DNA of 64,000 nt from Caldithrix sp. (GTDB lineage Bacteria; Zhuqueibacterota; Zhuqueibacteria; Thermofontimicrobiales; Sulfurfontimicrobiaceae): NCBI GenBank assembly GCA_020722815.1, contig DYKB01000009.1, forward strand, positions 59,558 through 123,557, given 5' to 3'. Positions 36,501 to 45,057 of this stretch are shown here, in pieces. A program made the position numbers and the translations under genes. The notes under the pieces were generated by a model. The model was not told the origin of the DNA and ran no database searches. It saw only the letters and a list, made by a program, of their open reading frames with translations. Each line of letters opens with the position of its first letter. Position 1 is the stretch's first letter.

Positions 36501-37368
36501 TTAGCGCCAGGATAGAATCAACCAGGGAAAATTGTACTAATTCATCCAAGGGAATCGCAATATCAAAATCTCCTTTAAAAGGATGAACGAAAATTTTATC
36601 AATTTCTTTAATCTTTGCATTGGCGATGGATAATTTCAACTGAGAAATCTTCTGATTCCCAAGATTAAAAAGCACCCCCCCTAATAATGCCTGCAGTTCT
36701 CCCTTTGCGTTCAATTGCATTTTGGGTAACCATTGCAAATTACGGATTTCATATTTTGCCGGTATCACCGGGGTGGTGAATTGGGCTGGTGCCAGGGGAT
36801 TTCGTGCCGAAAATTCAAGCCCTTCAATTTCCGAATTATCCAGATTTGCAGCACGCAATATCAGCGCAAATCCACCGGTGCCATTATAAACTTTACAAAG
36901 AACCCGATTCCAACCTTCAGCCAGAAAAACAGAAAACTGATCCTGATCATACCCAACCCCTCGATTCAAATGATTTGTGTGAACCAGAACACCATTCACC
37001 CAAACCGCGATGCCATCGTCACTCCCTACCAGGAATTTGTATTTATTTGACTTATGAACCTTCACGTATACATGCGCATAGGCAATGACATCATTGCCAA
37101 AACCAAGTTTTGCTGATTTAAAATCCAAAATACCGGCGGTTGCCTCAGCTTCACGCCATACTTTTTGGGCAGTTTGCAATCCCTCATCCGGTGCAATGTC
37201 GGATTCTCCCTGTAAGACATCGAGTATCAGTGGTTGGGTGTGTTCCTTTGAATATGAAAAATCACCCAATACCAGATACTGATTTACCAGTCCGGATAAT
37301 TTATTTTGTGAATAACTTAAATAAGGGAAAAGGAGCAGTAATAACAAAAACTTAAAAATCAATTTCAT
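33526..37368 (-). CDS. Secreted family GH38 alpha-mannosidase
   Basis: 1280 residues with a signal peptide (about 1-20). An N-terminal beta domain (about 25-170; DDGIAVWVNGVLVHTN) resembles PA14/carbohydrate-binding modules. The GH38 catalytic domain starts near 480 with GNAHIDLAWLWPW, whose His and Asp bind Zn2+, and the nucleophile is in TPDTFGYA (about residue 602). The C-terminal beta-sandwich regions complete the GH38 layout. It cleaves alpha-mannosides or glycan mannose outside the cytoplasm; linkage is unknown. GAGG precedes the ATG. No sorting domain is seen at the C-terminus, so it is probably periplasmic. Confidence 0.92.
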   Translation of the reverse strand: MKLIFKFLLLLLLFPYLSYSQNKLSGLVNQYLVLGDFSYSKEHTQPLILDVLQGESDIAPDEGLQTAQKVWREAEATAGILDFKSAKLGFGNDVIAYAHVYVKVHKSNKYKFLVGSDDGIAVWVNGVLVHTNHLNRGVGYDQDQFSVFLAEGWNRVLCKVYNGTGGFALILRAANLDNSEIEGLEFSARNPLAPAQFTTPVIPAKYEIRNLQWLPKMQLNAKGELQALLGGVLFNLGNQKISQLKLSIANAKIKEIDKIFVHPFKGDFDIAIPLDELVQFSLVDSILALNLHWENEKSVEKFKLSTADIVNLIFSPIILPAEFERSATQMKVTSVFKLDKSLKSANLAFIYPAQNVTMQLNGENLHNLTELPVANPFENYTICPIKSGLKEFKLVVNYPPGQNSKSALAPALVLFEPRFYPIVQALDLAETLENIPFVEKSFNHAGLLQLVSRGKWSQIDGFLSSYDKSIADFKAEMQKFKLHFVGNAHIDLAWLWPWTETVDVCRETFKNALDLMAANPDFTFAQSQAQTYVWMEKYAPDLFERIKAKVKSGQWIIVNGMWTEPDSNLPSGEAFVRQILYGQMYFIHKFGVKTDIAWTPDTFGYAWTLPQIYRKAGFNYFVTNKIWWNDINPPANHLFWWQSPDNSQILTFLPKGYRNQPDVKTTLDLLQAYHENTKLTDFMILYGEGDHGGGPTAADVQSIQQLSQRDIFPEVKFSSPETFFAAIEPAKNNLPVLRDEMYLEYHRGTYTTQAKVKKYNRQMECLLETAEKLASLAPNPYPKAELDDAWKRVLFNQFHDILPGSSIPIVYQQAIASYDTARQEVEMVIEKSIQALTQNINTTGWGTPFIVFNQLSWDRSGFAEIDLPKQFWGKSLRVSDADNWIVKSQLIGKAKLLIELTQPLATPLSPMGYKIYHIQVGENRMPKDAPIALDLVLKNTFFEIKIDKITGNIISIWDIKNSREVLSGPGNELQFFEDIPAQYDAWNIGYTGKEWRSDKNPVITTVEQGAVRSTIQVVRKFNKSTFIQKISLYRTVPIIEFRNEVDWNESHVLVKAAFPLSVKNDKATYEIPYGWIQRPTVMKTKIDSAKYEVSGHKWIDLTDASGKYGVSLLNDSKYGFDVKDNIMRITLLRSPKSPDPQADMGQHEFTYVLYPHAGDWQMAKTHQMAYELNYPAITRFVKSQSGTRPSSTAFVQLDGADGVFITALKKAEERNSLIIRLVEYYGKKSSIKLRFLRRIKEAHEVDLIENTLPARVNFGGEGLAVEIKPHEIKSFEIVLE

Positions 37369-37985
37369 TTGTAAATCCTCAAAAATTTTATAATTTCATT
37401 AAGAGACTCTATTGTCACATTAAAATAATGGAATAGATTTTCACGTTTTGAAATTCAATAAACCAGTAAAATGGAATGCGCAATCATTTAATCAAGCACA
37501 ATTTTTATGATAACAATCTTGAAGGCTTGAGCACCGTCTTATCATAGTGAATGGATACGTTTTTTATAAATGGACGATTTAGAAAATTTTCAGAATGAAA
37601 AAACAGACTAATTTAAAAAATTCTCAGCTCTTTTGCAAGCTTAAAATGAAATAATTTTGCTACAAATTGTACATAACTGACAGGAGAGCACTCAAATGAA
37701 TAATTTAAACAAAAAAATAATATTTTTTTTCTCATCTTGCTATTGTAGAAAACTAAACTTTTTAGATGGTGATAAAAATATGAACCACCACACCGACAAA
37801 AAATTCTGGCTGAGAAATATGTACAAAAGCTGAAATGAAAACCAAAATTGGCTGATATGGCGTCAGAACAGTTTGGCATAAATTTAGCACATTTTCATTT
37901 AATATTTAAATCATTCTAAATTTGCATCATATCAAAAAATCAAAGCGATAGATACCGCGTTGCTGAATACAGGAGGTATTGAAGT
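37369..37985. other. 617-bp divergent intergenic region, no gene seen
   Basis: AT-rich region between the mannosidase gene (minus) and the beta-helix protein gene (plus), presumably holding both promoters. ACAGGAGGTATTGAAGT just before 37986 is the ribosome site of the latter. No repeat or RNA gene was found. Confidence 0.5.
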
Positions 37986-40406
37986 ATGAAAAAAGGATTT
38001 TATTTTTTAATGAGCTTGCTCCTGGCTGGTTTTTTCTCGGGATCACCAGCCGGAATTATCTATGTTAAAAATCCGACCACCAGTCCAAATGCCTGGGAGG
38101 GAAAAAGTCCAGTCTATACGACGATAGTCGGCGCGATAAATGCATCACACCAGGGGGATGAAATATGGGTCGCCCGGGGGCGATATATTGAAAAGGTCGA
38201 ACTTCGGAATGGAATTAGTTTAATTGGTGGATTTATCGGCACTGAAAATAGCTTAAATGATCGAACAACCGTTATAAATGAAGTTTCTCCCACCATAATC
38301 GATGGTGCCCAAAATGGTCGCTGTATTTTAGCCTCATCGAATAATTTGATTGATGGTTTTAAATTAGAAAATGGTAATGAGTTAATGGGAGCGGGGATCA
38401 ATGTCTGGGAGGCAACCAATGTCCATATTCGGAATGTTGCTATCACCAACTGTAACGCCAGTTGGCTGGGCGGTGGCATTTATGTGCAATCCACCAATCA
38501 AACCGGTACCATTATTATCGAACGTGTCAGTATCTGGGAGTGTACCGCTTACTGTGGCGCCCTTGAAATTGATGTGCTAACTTCGCCCCAGGTCATCGTC
38601 CGTCATTGTACAATTTTTAAAAATCATGCTTATGGTCTTGAAATTCCCTATTATGAGGGGCACCTTCCGGCCAACAATTTTCATGATTTTTATAATAACA
38701 TTATCTGGCAAAATACGAATGATCGCCAGCCAAGTTATTTCTCGGAAATCTGGGCCTGGGCTCGAAATTATACTGATTATTCCTATATTGGCCATCGCTC
38801 CTGGCCTCCGATACGTGATAAATGGGGTGAGGCATTACCAAATAATATTTTTGAAGATAATATTGGGAATCCTGGTTTTGTTGATGCAATCAATATTGAC
38901 CTTCATTTACTTGATAATTCTGTCTGTATTGGAAAAGGACGTAATGGGACCGATATGGGTGCCTTCTATTCGAAGCTGACCACCCAGCCGCTGCTAAGTG
39001 TTTTTTCAACCAATATTAATTTTGGCTATGCGGCATCAGCCTTGACTTTTAACATCGCCAATATGGGCCCCGGAAAATTGACCTGGAATCTTCAGAAACA
39101 CGAAAACTGGATCACGAATATTTCGCCTAAAAGTGGTTCGCTTGGGCCAGGAAAAACACAGCAGGTAACCGTTACCGTAGAACGGGCGGGTTTGGCAACC
39201 GGACTATATCATGACTATATCCAAATAACATCCAACGGTGGGGATCAAGATGTAACTGCAAAAATGTATATCGGCACCGAACCAACCGCAATTGTTGCGA
39301 ATCCTGAAGTTTTATTATTCACCACAACTGAAACCGGAAAAAACCCTGTACCACAAAGCGTTATCGTAACCAATGCCATCAATCAGCCATTAAGCTGGCG
39401 TGTCAGTGAGCCATCAGAATATTCATGGATGACGCTTTCAAATACCAGTGGAAGCAGTGGGGGACATTTTCAGATTGCTGTTGATGTAACAGGTTTGCAG
39501 GCAGGCATTTATTCCGGAAAAGCACGAATTTCGGCGCCCCATGCAGCAAATGATCCTTTGGATGTTCAGGTATTATTGATCGTGGCTCAGGATCCAAATG
39601 GTGCAATTTTAGCTGAAATGGAAGCGGAGGGCGCCGAGGCATTACCCAACAGCGGCTGGGAATTAGTTACCGAATCCAATCAAAATGGTGTCAAAGCGGC
39701 TGTCAGAGAAATGGAATTCCCCATTAATAAATATCGCCTGGATTATAAATTTAATGTTCCCAAAGGCGTTGATAAAGTTTATATCTTTGGCGAAGTGAAC
39801 GTGGGTGGACAACCCAATCAGGATAGCTTTTGGTTTACAGTCAATGATGGCGATACCTGTGTCTGGAATAATCTCTATGCGCTGGGGGAAGGCTGGCAGC
39901 GATGCTGGCTTTATGATTTCGATATCGATACCATCCATACATTTCCCGTGCATGAGGGTGAAAATACCATGACAATTTTCCCAAGAGAAAAAAACGCGAT
40001 GATCAACTGGCTGGTGGTGACGACAAATCCTGAACTTGACATTAGAAATCATGAATTTGGGGGGAAAATTCCAGCAGGAGTCGAAGATACACGACCGCAT
40101 CTGAGCGATACCCGTATTTTCCCACTGGATTATGTAAGATTATTTCCAAATTATCCCAATCCATTCAATCCGCTAACCCATATTCAATTTTCAATGAATC
40201 AACGCTCATTTGTGAGCCTTTCTATCTATAATGAACTGGGACAACGGGTAAAGGATTTAGTGAACGCGGAATTTTTGCCAGGAGAATTTCAGATGAATTG
40301 GGATGGAACGGATAATCGTGGAATTCCTGTACAAAGCGGACGTTATTATGCGGTTTTAAGAACGGATTCTCAACGTAAAGTAATTAAGATGACACTGATT
40401 AAATAA
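37986..40406 (+). CDS. Secreted beta-helix protein with C-terminal sorting domain
   Basis: 806 residues with a signal peptide (about 1-24). Residues about 28-310 match a right-handed parallel beta-helix (IIDGAQNGRCILASSNNLIDGFKLENG, IRNVAITNCNASWLGGGIYVQ), as in pectate-lyase-like or polymorphic outer-membrane proteins. Then two BACON/Ig-like domains (about 325-530, WITNISPKSGSLGPGKTQQVTV and WMTLSNTSGSSGGHFQIAVDV) and a jelly-roll-like domain (about 540-685). The end has NYPNPFNPLTHIQF and the FlgD-like type A sorting domain. It probably acts on or binds polysaccharide at the cell surface. Confidence 0.82.
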   Translation: MKKGFYFLMSLLLAGFFSGSPAGIIYVKNPTTSPNAWEGKSPVYTTIVGAINASHQGDEIWVARGRYIEKVELRNGISLIGGFIGTENSLNDRTTVINEVSPTIIDGAQNGRCILASSNNLIDGFKLENGNELMGAGINVWEATNVHIRNVAITNCNASWLGGGIYVQSTNQTGTIIIERVSIWECTAYCGALEIDVLTSPQVIVRHCTIFKNHAYGLEIPYYEGHLPANNFHDFYNNIIWQNTNDRQPSYFSEIWAWARNYTDYSYIGHRSWPPIRDKWGEALPNNIFEDNIGNPGFVDAINIDLHLLDNSVCIGKGRNGTDMGAFYSKLTTQPLLSVFSTNINFGYAASALTFNIANMGPGKLTWNLQKHENWITNISPKSGSLGPGKTQQVTVTVERAGLATGLYHDYIQITSNGGDQDVTAKMYIGTEPTAIVANPEVLLFTTTETGKNPVPQSVIVTNAINQPLSWRVSEPSEYSWMTLSNTSGSSGGHFQIAVDVTGLQAGIYSGKARISAPHAANDPLDVQVLLIVAQDPNGAILAEMEAEGAEALPNSGWELVTESNQNGVKAAVREMEFPINKYRLDYKFNVPKGVDKVYIFGEVNVGGQPNQDSFWFTVNDGDTCVWNNLYALGEGWQRCWLYDFDIDTIHTFPVHEGENTMTIFPREKNAMINWLVVTTNPELDIRNHEFGGKIPAGVEDTRPHLSDTRIFPLDYVRLFPNYPNPFNPLTHIQFSMNQRSFVSLSIYNELGQRVKDLVNAEFLPGEFQMNWDGTDNRGIPVQSGRYYAVLRTDSQRKVIKMTLIK

Positions 40407-40407
40407 T

Positions 40408-40425
40408 ACCTGAAATTCTAAAATA
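40408..40425. repeat. Solitary end of repeat family 1
   Basis: ACCTGAAATTCTAAAATA matches the outer end of the family 1 elements, but no partner hairpin follows directly. The nearest inverted end is at 41861-41878. Confidence 0.6.
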
Positions 40426-40509
40426 AAAAATACTCCTTTATTTAAATAAAATCAGGAGGGTGGATTTATTTACTGCAAAGGTAATGCATAAAACGCGTTA
40501 CACTCCTGT

Positions 40510-41367
40510 TTATTTATTTTCAGCCTGATGAATTCGATAATTTAGTTCTTCAAGCAAGGTTGAATCATGCTGAGCGGCTTTTAGCTTGGGGTGGTCTACG
40601 ACTGAGCTGTCTTCATTGGCCCGTAATGCATAAGTTCGAATAAATTTTTGCATCAAATCTTTTTCAATCCGGGAATGATATTGATAGACGCGATTTAAGC
40701 GATTCATTTGACTCATTTCAATCTTGGTGCTGAGTAATAAAACGCCGACCGTCAATTCATTGGCCGGCGACATCTGCTGACGACTCAACATTCCTTTATC
40801 CCGCATCACATTAAGCAATCGATTTACGTCTTCCATTGTTTTATAAGTGGAATCCAGGTTTAGATAGATTGTGGTATCGGCAAGATCACCTTTATCCCAG
40901 AGTATTTTCAAAATGTCCAATTCCTGAAGCGTGGGGAGCACGTACTTCTCGTACGGTAATGGTTTATGGACATCTTCCGGCTTTAAATCCAGTGGTGGCA
41001 TAAATAATGATGGTTCACCACGATTTACAATAATACTGTTCTCCATTTGTGAGGGCGGCAGATGATGTGCATCATAATCCAGCATATCCCGTGGATTGGC
41101 AAAAGGATTGGTATTGATTTTAAAAGTTTGCTTATTCTGACCATCAGACATTCGCATGGGCGCCATCCCCGGTAATTTTCGACGGGATTGTCTTTGTAAT
41201 AAAATGGTCGCTGTTTCAGAATTTTTATTGGCTTGTTGAATATTTTGCTGTGAAGAATCTTGTTTGGTGGTATCCGGTTTCACCACCGTCGAATCGTTTG
41301 GCTGAGCTGAACTATTAACAATCATCAACACCACCCAGAAAAACATCATCATTTCCCAGCGTTTCAT
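40510..41367 (-). CDS. Exported protein with a winged-helix-like segment
   Basis: 285 residues. A signal peptide (about 3-21, ending SSAQ) is followed by a Thr/Gln/Asp-rich linker. Residues about 145-205 (LQELDILKILWDKGDLADTTIYLNL, then DVNRLLNVMRDKGMLSRQQ) closely resemble the BlaI/MecI winged helix, where a phrase such as ILKILWEKG is followed by a wing after KGL. Such a fold in an exported protein is unusual; it could be a periplasmic protein-interaction module. The C-terminus is helical. No family is assigned with confidence. Confidence 0.6.
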   Translation of the reverse strand: MKRWEMMMFFWVVLMIVNSSAQPNDSTVVKPDTTKQDSSQQNIQQANKNSETATILLQRQSRRKLPGMAPMRMSDGQNKQTFKINTNPFANPRDMLDYDAHHLPPSQMENSIIVNRGEPSLFMPPLDLKPEDVHKPLPYEKYVLPTLQELDILKILWDKGDLADTTIYLNLDSTYKTMEDVNRLLNVMRDKGMLSRQQMSPANELTVGVLLLSTKIEMSQMNRLNRVYQYHSRIEKDLMQKFIRTYALRANEDSSVVDHPKLKAAQHDSTLLEELNYRIHQAENK

Positions 41368-41542
41368 AATTACCCCGTTACGATAGAAAAAATTAAATGG
41401 TAAAAATTGGTGTGTTGCTATTAAATATTATACGTTAAAATAGAAAATAGTTCATTTAATCAGGACATTTCCTTCATAAACATCAGCCAGCGCAATCCAA
41501 TAGCCGCCAGATTAATCCGCGTCTCTCCGAAAATACCAAGAG

Positions 41543-41633
41543 CTGTCATTGCGAGGCCTTTTTGACCGAAACAATCCTCCGACGCGTAACACTGGAGGTT
41601 GCTTCGGCGCACAAAACACTCTTCGCAATGACA
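41543..41633. repeat. TCATTGCGAG inverted repeat, copy 1
   Basis: Begins CTGTCATTGCGAGGCC and ends TTCGCAATGACA, an inverted pair. A second copy lies at 44895-45003 and has better-preserved arms. Similar repeats occur widely in intergenic DNA of unrelated bacteria. Confidence 0.6.
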
Positions 41634-41663
41634 CCTTCGGTGGTAATTTTCGGTTAAATTATA

Positions 41664-41878
41664 ACTTAAAATTCTAAAATGGAAATTTGTAAGGGTATGA
41701 ATCAATGAAAGACCCCCTCCTGCCTCCCCCATTTTCCAAAAAACGGAATTTGGGGGAGGCAGGAGGGGGTCTCTCCCCCATTTTCGCTTTTTGAAAATGG
41801 GGGAAATACAGCGGGGGTCAATTTCCCACTGAAAGTGAGTTCTCCGAAGAAAAAACGTTTCATTTTAGAATTTCAGGT
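41664..41878. mobile_element. MITE-like palindromic repeat, family 1, copy B (composite)
   Basis: Ends ACTTAAAATTCTAAAATG and CATTTTAGAATTTCAGGT. Two hairpins lie inside. The first joins a left arm of the CCCCCATTTTCC type to a right arm of the GGAATTTGGGGG type, so its stem tip does not match. The second is a normal ATTTTC/GAAAAT stem. This suggests recombination between variant copies. Confidence 0.75.
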
Positions 41879-41910
41879 ATAATTATACGCACGTAAAAAA
41901 AATTCCAAAT

Positions 41911-42405
41911 TTACGCTCTTTTAAAAAGTAATAGCGTAAAAAATGAAATCAGAAAAATGTTCAGAAAAAGGTAAATTGGAAACCACAGATTCCCTGTAAG
42001 TATTTGATCCTCATATAGTAAAAACACCCCTGTCATGACAAGTATTGAAAGTCCCATCGCCAGGGCCCCGGCTTTCGTCTGATTATGCTCCTGTTTTTCA
42101 TCCAGGATATCTGCGTTTTTTTGACTGCGACTTACCAGAAGTGAGTAAAACTCCAATATCAACCAGGGCAAAATAATTAACCACATTAAATGAGTTTCGA
42201 TAATAAATTCCCGCGAGATTAAAGTTATGATGAACCCGGCAATGCTACAGATAATTCCAAGCCAGTTGGTGAGGATAAAAATTCTCTCATTCATTTTAAA
42301 TCTTTTAGCAAAGGCGGTTTTCGGTAATAACCAAATCAGCAACCCGAAAATTACGAAGGTGAAAAAAAATGAAAATTTAATAATCTTTTCAACTGAAGTT
42401 TCCAT
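41911..42405 (-). CDS. Multi-pass membrane protein paired with an XRE regulator
   Basis: 164 residues with about five hydrophobic helices (SFFFTFVIFGLLIWLL, NWLGIICSIAGFIITL, LMWLIILPWLILEFYSLL, ALAMGLSILVMTGVFLLY, PIYLFLNIFLISFFTLLLF). No family was recognised. Its start lies 23 bp after the stop of the XRE regulator on the same strand. Small XRE/membrane-protein pairs of this kind are common in bacteria, and the membrane partner often modulates or depends on the regulator. Confidence 0.75.
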   Translation of the reverse strand: METSVEKIIKFSFFFTFVIFGLLIWLLPKTAFAKRFKMNERIFILTNWLGIICSIAGFIITLISREFIIETHLMWLIILPWLILEFYSLLVSRSQKNADILDEKQEHNQTKAGALAMGLSILVMTGVFLLYEDQILTGNLWFPIYLFLNIFLISFFTLLLFKRA

Positions 42406-42428
42406 TTTGATTCTCCTTAAATTTGAAG

Positions 42429-42659
42429 TTATGATTGAACTGAATTTATATCATCTTCTTCGATGATATAAAAAATTTCTTCTACCGGTTTATTAAAAAA
42501 CCGGGCCAACTTTAAAACTAATAGTGCTGAGGGCACAAATTTGCCCTTCTCAATGGAAATAATCGTCTGTCGCGTCACACCAATTTCTGCGGCAAGTGCC
42601 TCTTGCGACATTTCTTCCCTGTCAAAACGACAGCGTCTGAGATGATTACCGAGCTTCAA
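42429..42659 (-). CDS. XRE-family helix-turn-helix regulator
   Basis: 76 residues. The HTH_3 fold occupies about 1-65 (LRRCRFDREEMSQEALAAEIGVTRQTIISIEKGKFVPS), with recognition helix VTRQTIISIEKG. The start is TTG (42659-42657), decided by the perfect Shine-Dalgarno AAGGAGGTGAT 7 bp upstream. It resembles YgzD/YozG-type small repressors. The promoter at 42739-42767 overlaps a repeated 16-bp motif that is a likely autoregulatory operator. Confidence 0.9.
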   Translation of the reverse strand: MKLGNHLRRCRFDREEMSQEALAAEIGVTRQTIISIEKGKFVPSALLVLKLARFFNKPVEEIFYIIEEDDINSVQS

Positions 42660-42703
42660 AATATCACCTCCTTAAAAAGTTATAATCGTTTAACATAAAG
42701 TTA

Positions 42704-42767
42704 AATATACAAAACTTTTAGTAATACAAACTATACATAATATACAAAACTTTTTATAAAATGTCAA
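42704..42767 (-). promoter_or_regulatory. Promoter and duplicated operator of the XRE gene
   Basis: On the minus strand, TTGACA (42767-42762) and TATATT (42744-42739) are spaced by 17 bp, an excellent sigma-70 promoter. The 16-mer AATATACAAAACTTTT occurs twice (42704-42719 and 42739-42754), once over the -10 box and once downstream of it, as expected for self-repression. The rest of the 42660-43103 gap shows nothing more. Confidence 0.65.
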
Positions 42768-43103
42768 GCGATTTTTACATTATGTATAAAATATTTTACT
42801 AAATATTTGCCAACTTTATCCCAACTTGATGTCAATCGAAACCTGAATAGATTGTTCTTAATTGAATTTTTAAAAAATCGGGCTATTATATCCGATCGAT
42901 CACATCGAAATAATGACTTTTAGCCTTGATTATCAATTAAATTTTACATAAATTAAACAGTTCATCCGGAACCAAGCTGTTTATCAGTCGTTTATCATCC
43001 TTAAGAAATTCCTGATTTTTTAAATATAAATTTTTACACAACCATCATGATCTTTGTAAATTTTTAACAATATGAAACAACAATCATCAAAAAGGAGGAA
43101 AAT

Positions 43104-44510
43104 TTGGAAAAACAAAATATTGGAATTGTGGGTTTAGGCGTCATGGGACACATGCTTGCCCTAAATATGGAAAGCAAAGGTTTTTCAGTGGCTGGATTTG
43201 ATCTGGATGAGAAGAAAGTCAATGATATTGCGCAAAAAGAAATCGGAAAAAATATAGTCGTAACCAGCTCGATGAAAAACTTTTTAGATTCTTTACAAAC
43301 ACCCCGCCGGATATTATTAATGGTCCCTGCTGGTGCCCCGGTTGATGCTGTCATCAACGATTTGAAACCGCACCTGGTGAAAGGTGATGTTCTCATCGAT
43401 GGTGGCAACTCCTTTTTCAAAGATACAGAACGACGAGGAAAAGACCTGGAGAACGTCGGCATTCGATACATCGGCACCGGCGTCAGTGGGGGCGAAGAAG
43501 GGGCGCTAAAAGGCCCGTGCATCATGCCAGGCGGGCAATCCAGTGCTTATCGCCTGGTAAAACCCATTCTGACGAAAATCGCCGCGCATGTCGGGACAAA
43601 CGCCTGTTGTACTTACATTGGACCGGGTGCTGCGGGACATTTTGTTAAAATGGTTCACAATGGAATCGAATATGGTGACATGCAAACGATATGTGAAGCC
43701 TACGATTTACTGAAACGCGCGCTTAATCTTTCTCCGGAAGAGCTTCAGGCGACCTTTTCAGAATGGAATCAGGGTCCCTTAAATTCATATTTGATGGAAA
43801 TAACGGCTGACATTCTCGGAAAATATGATCCAGACACAAAGAAACCGCTTGTGGATGTAATTTTAGATGCAGCGGGACAAAAGGGTACGGGTAAATGGAC
43901 AGCTCAAATTGCGCTGGACCTGGGTGTGGCCGCGCCAACCCTTGCCATGGCGGTTGAGGCCCGAATTCTTTCTGCTTTTAAAAAGGAACGACTGGCAGCC
44001 TCCGAAATACTGGAGGGTTCACCCAAAAAATTTAAGGGGAAAAAAGCCTATTTCATCCGACAGGTTCATCATGCACTATATATGTCCAAAATCGCTTGTT
44101 ATGCACAGGGTTTTGGTATTATGCGCGAGGCTTCCAAAGAGTACGGCTGGGATTTAAAATTTCATCAAATCGCCCAGATCTGGAAAGGTGGTTGCATCAT
44201 CCGCGCAAAAATGCTGGAACAGATTAAGCGTGCCTTTAAAAAGCAACCGGATCTCCCCAATCTGATGGTCGCTCCCTATTTTAGCAAGCGTCTGGCGAAA
44301 TTACAGAGAAGTTTACGCTACGTTGTCCGAACGGCTGCCGAATTAGGTATCCCCGTGCTGGCTTTTGGTAGTTCATTAGCCTATTATGACAGTTATCGCA
44401 GCAAGGTGCTCCCGGCGAATCTTCTGCAAGCCCAACGCGACTATTTTGGCGCACATACTTACAAACGGGTGGATAAAGAAGGGACGTTCCATACCATCTG
44501 GAAGGAATAA
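43104..44510 (+). CDS. gnd: 6-phosphogluconate dehydrogenase, decarboxylating
   Basis: 468 residues, the usual length. It oxidises 6-phosphogluconate to ribulose 5-phosphate and CO2 in the pentose-phosphate pathway. Motifs: GLGVMG of the NADP+ fold, GGNSFFKDTERR, the substrate-binding GVSGGEEGALKGPCIMPGG, HNGIEYGDMQ, and DAAGQKGTGKW. Start is TTG 43104 with AAAGGAGG just upstream. It is a single gene closed by a terminator at 44553. Confidence 0.97.
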   Translation: MEKQNIGIVGLGVMGHMLALNMESKGFSVAGFDLDEKKVNDIAQKEIGKNIVVTSSMKNFLDSLQTPRRILLMVPAGAPVDAVINDLKPHLVKGDVLIDGGNSFFKDTERRGKDLENVGIRYIGTGVSGGEEGALKGPCIMPGGQSSAYRLVKPILTKIAAHVGTNACCTYIGPGAAGHFVKMVHNGIEYGDMQTICEAYDLLKRALNLSPEELQATFSEWNQGPLNSYLMEITADILGKYDPDTKKPLVDVILDAAGQKGTGKWTAQIALDLGVAAPTLAMAVEARILSAFKKERLAASEILEGSPKKFKGKKAYFIRQVHHALYMSKIACYAQGFGIMREASKEYGWDLKFHQIAQIWKGGCIIRAKMLEQIKRAFKKQPDLPNLMVAPYFSKRLAKLQRSLRYVVRTAAELGIPVLAFGSSLAYYDSYRSKVLPANLLQAQRDYFGAHTYKRVDKEGTFHTIWKE

Positions 44511-44552
44511 TTTGCCACCTTATTGGGTAGCTCGATGAATTAATTTGTTAAT

Positions 44553-44598
44553 AAAGCCAACTTCTGGCTGATGAATTGGGAAGTTGGCTTTTATTTTT
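44553..44598 (+). terminator. Rho-independent terminator of gnd
   Basis: AAAGCCAACTT (44553-44563) pairs perfectly with AAGTTGGCTTT (44581-44591), followed by TATTTTT. Confidence 0.9.
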
Positions 44599-44692
44599 AA
44601 TTGACACGAAGTCACAAAGGCTCAATGAAGATTGCATGGTTATCAATTAATTGTTTTTAAGTACTAAAACCTTATAAAATAATTGATAATTC

Positions 44693-44855
44693 GTAACTAC
44701 TCGGGTTCAGGGTTCAAAGGCTCCCGGTTCAGCGTTTATCAGTTTTCGTTAATCTGCTTTAAAATTTAAGAAATTTTTCCCCTGAGACAAGTTGAGCAGA
44801 TAAAAATGAAAAATTTCTAACCGTGAACCCTGAACCAGCCATCCTGAATAGTTAC
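44693..44855. repeat. GTTCAGGGTTCA-type inverted repeat, copy 1
   Basis: Starts GTAACTACTCGGGTTCAGGG and ends in the inverted form TGAACCCTGAACC...GAATAGTTAC. Diverged relatives are at 53263-53420, 55060-55159 and 56363-56466. Confidence 0.6.
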
Positions 44856-44894
44856 GTTAATTCTATTTAGTGTCTGTCCGCAAATGCCCCGATT

Positions 44895-45003
44895 CTGTCA
44901 TTGCGAGGCGCGTTTTTGGCGACGAAGCAATCTCCGCTGTTATTCACGGGGTGATTGCGAGCCTAAAAAACAGGCTGCGGCAAAAAGCGCCTCGCAATGA
45001 CAG
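44895..45003. repeat. TCATTGCGAG inverted repeat, copy 2
   Basis: CTGTCATTGCGAGGCGC at the left is matched by GCGCCTCGCAATGACAG at the right, a 17-bp perfect inverted pair; the arms continue imperfectly inward (TTTTT with AAAAA). Related to 41543-41633. Confidence 0.75.
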
Positions 45004-45057
45004 GTTTTGGTATTTTCGGACCAACCCTATTTAAATTGTATCTATGAAAGAAATAAA

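Larger units (their letters stand above)
41368..41910. other. Repeat-rich intergenic region
   Basis: It contains a TCATTGCGAG-type inverted repeat (41543-41633) and a family 1 element (41664-41878). Apparent reading frames here are formed by the repeats. No gene is supported. Confidence 0.65.

Noticed and set aside
41460..41732. Minus-strand frame in the repeat region
   Set aside because: Made of two palindromic repeats; the same peptide start appears at the family 1 element near 27.1 kb.
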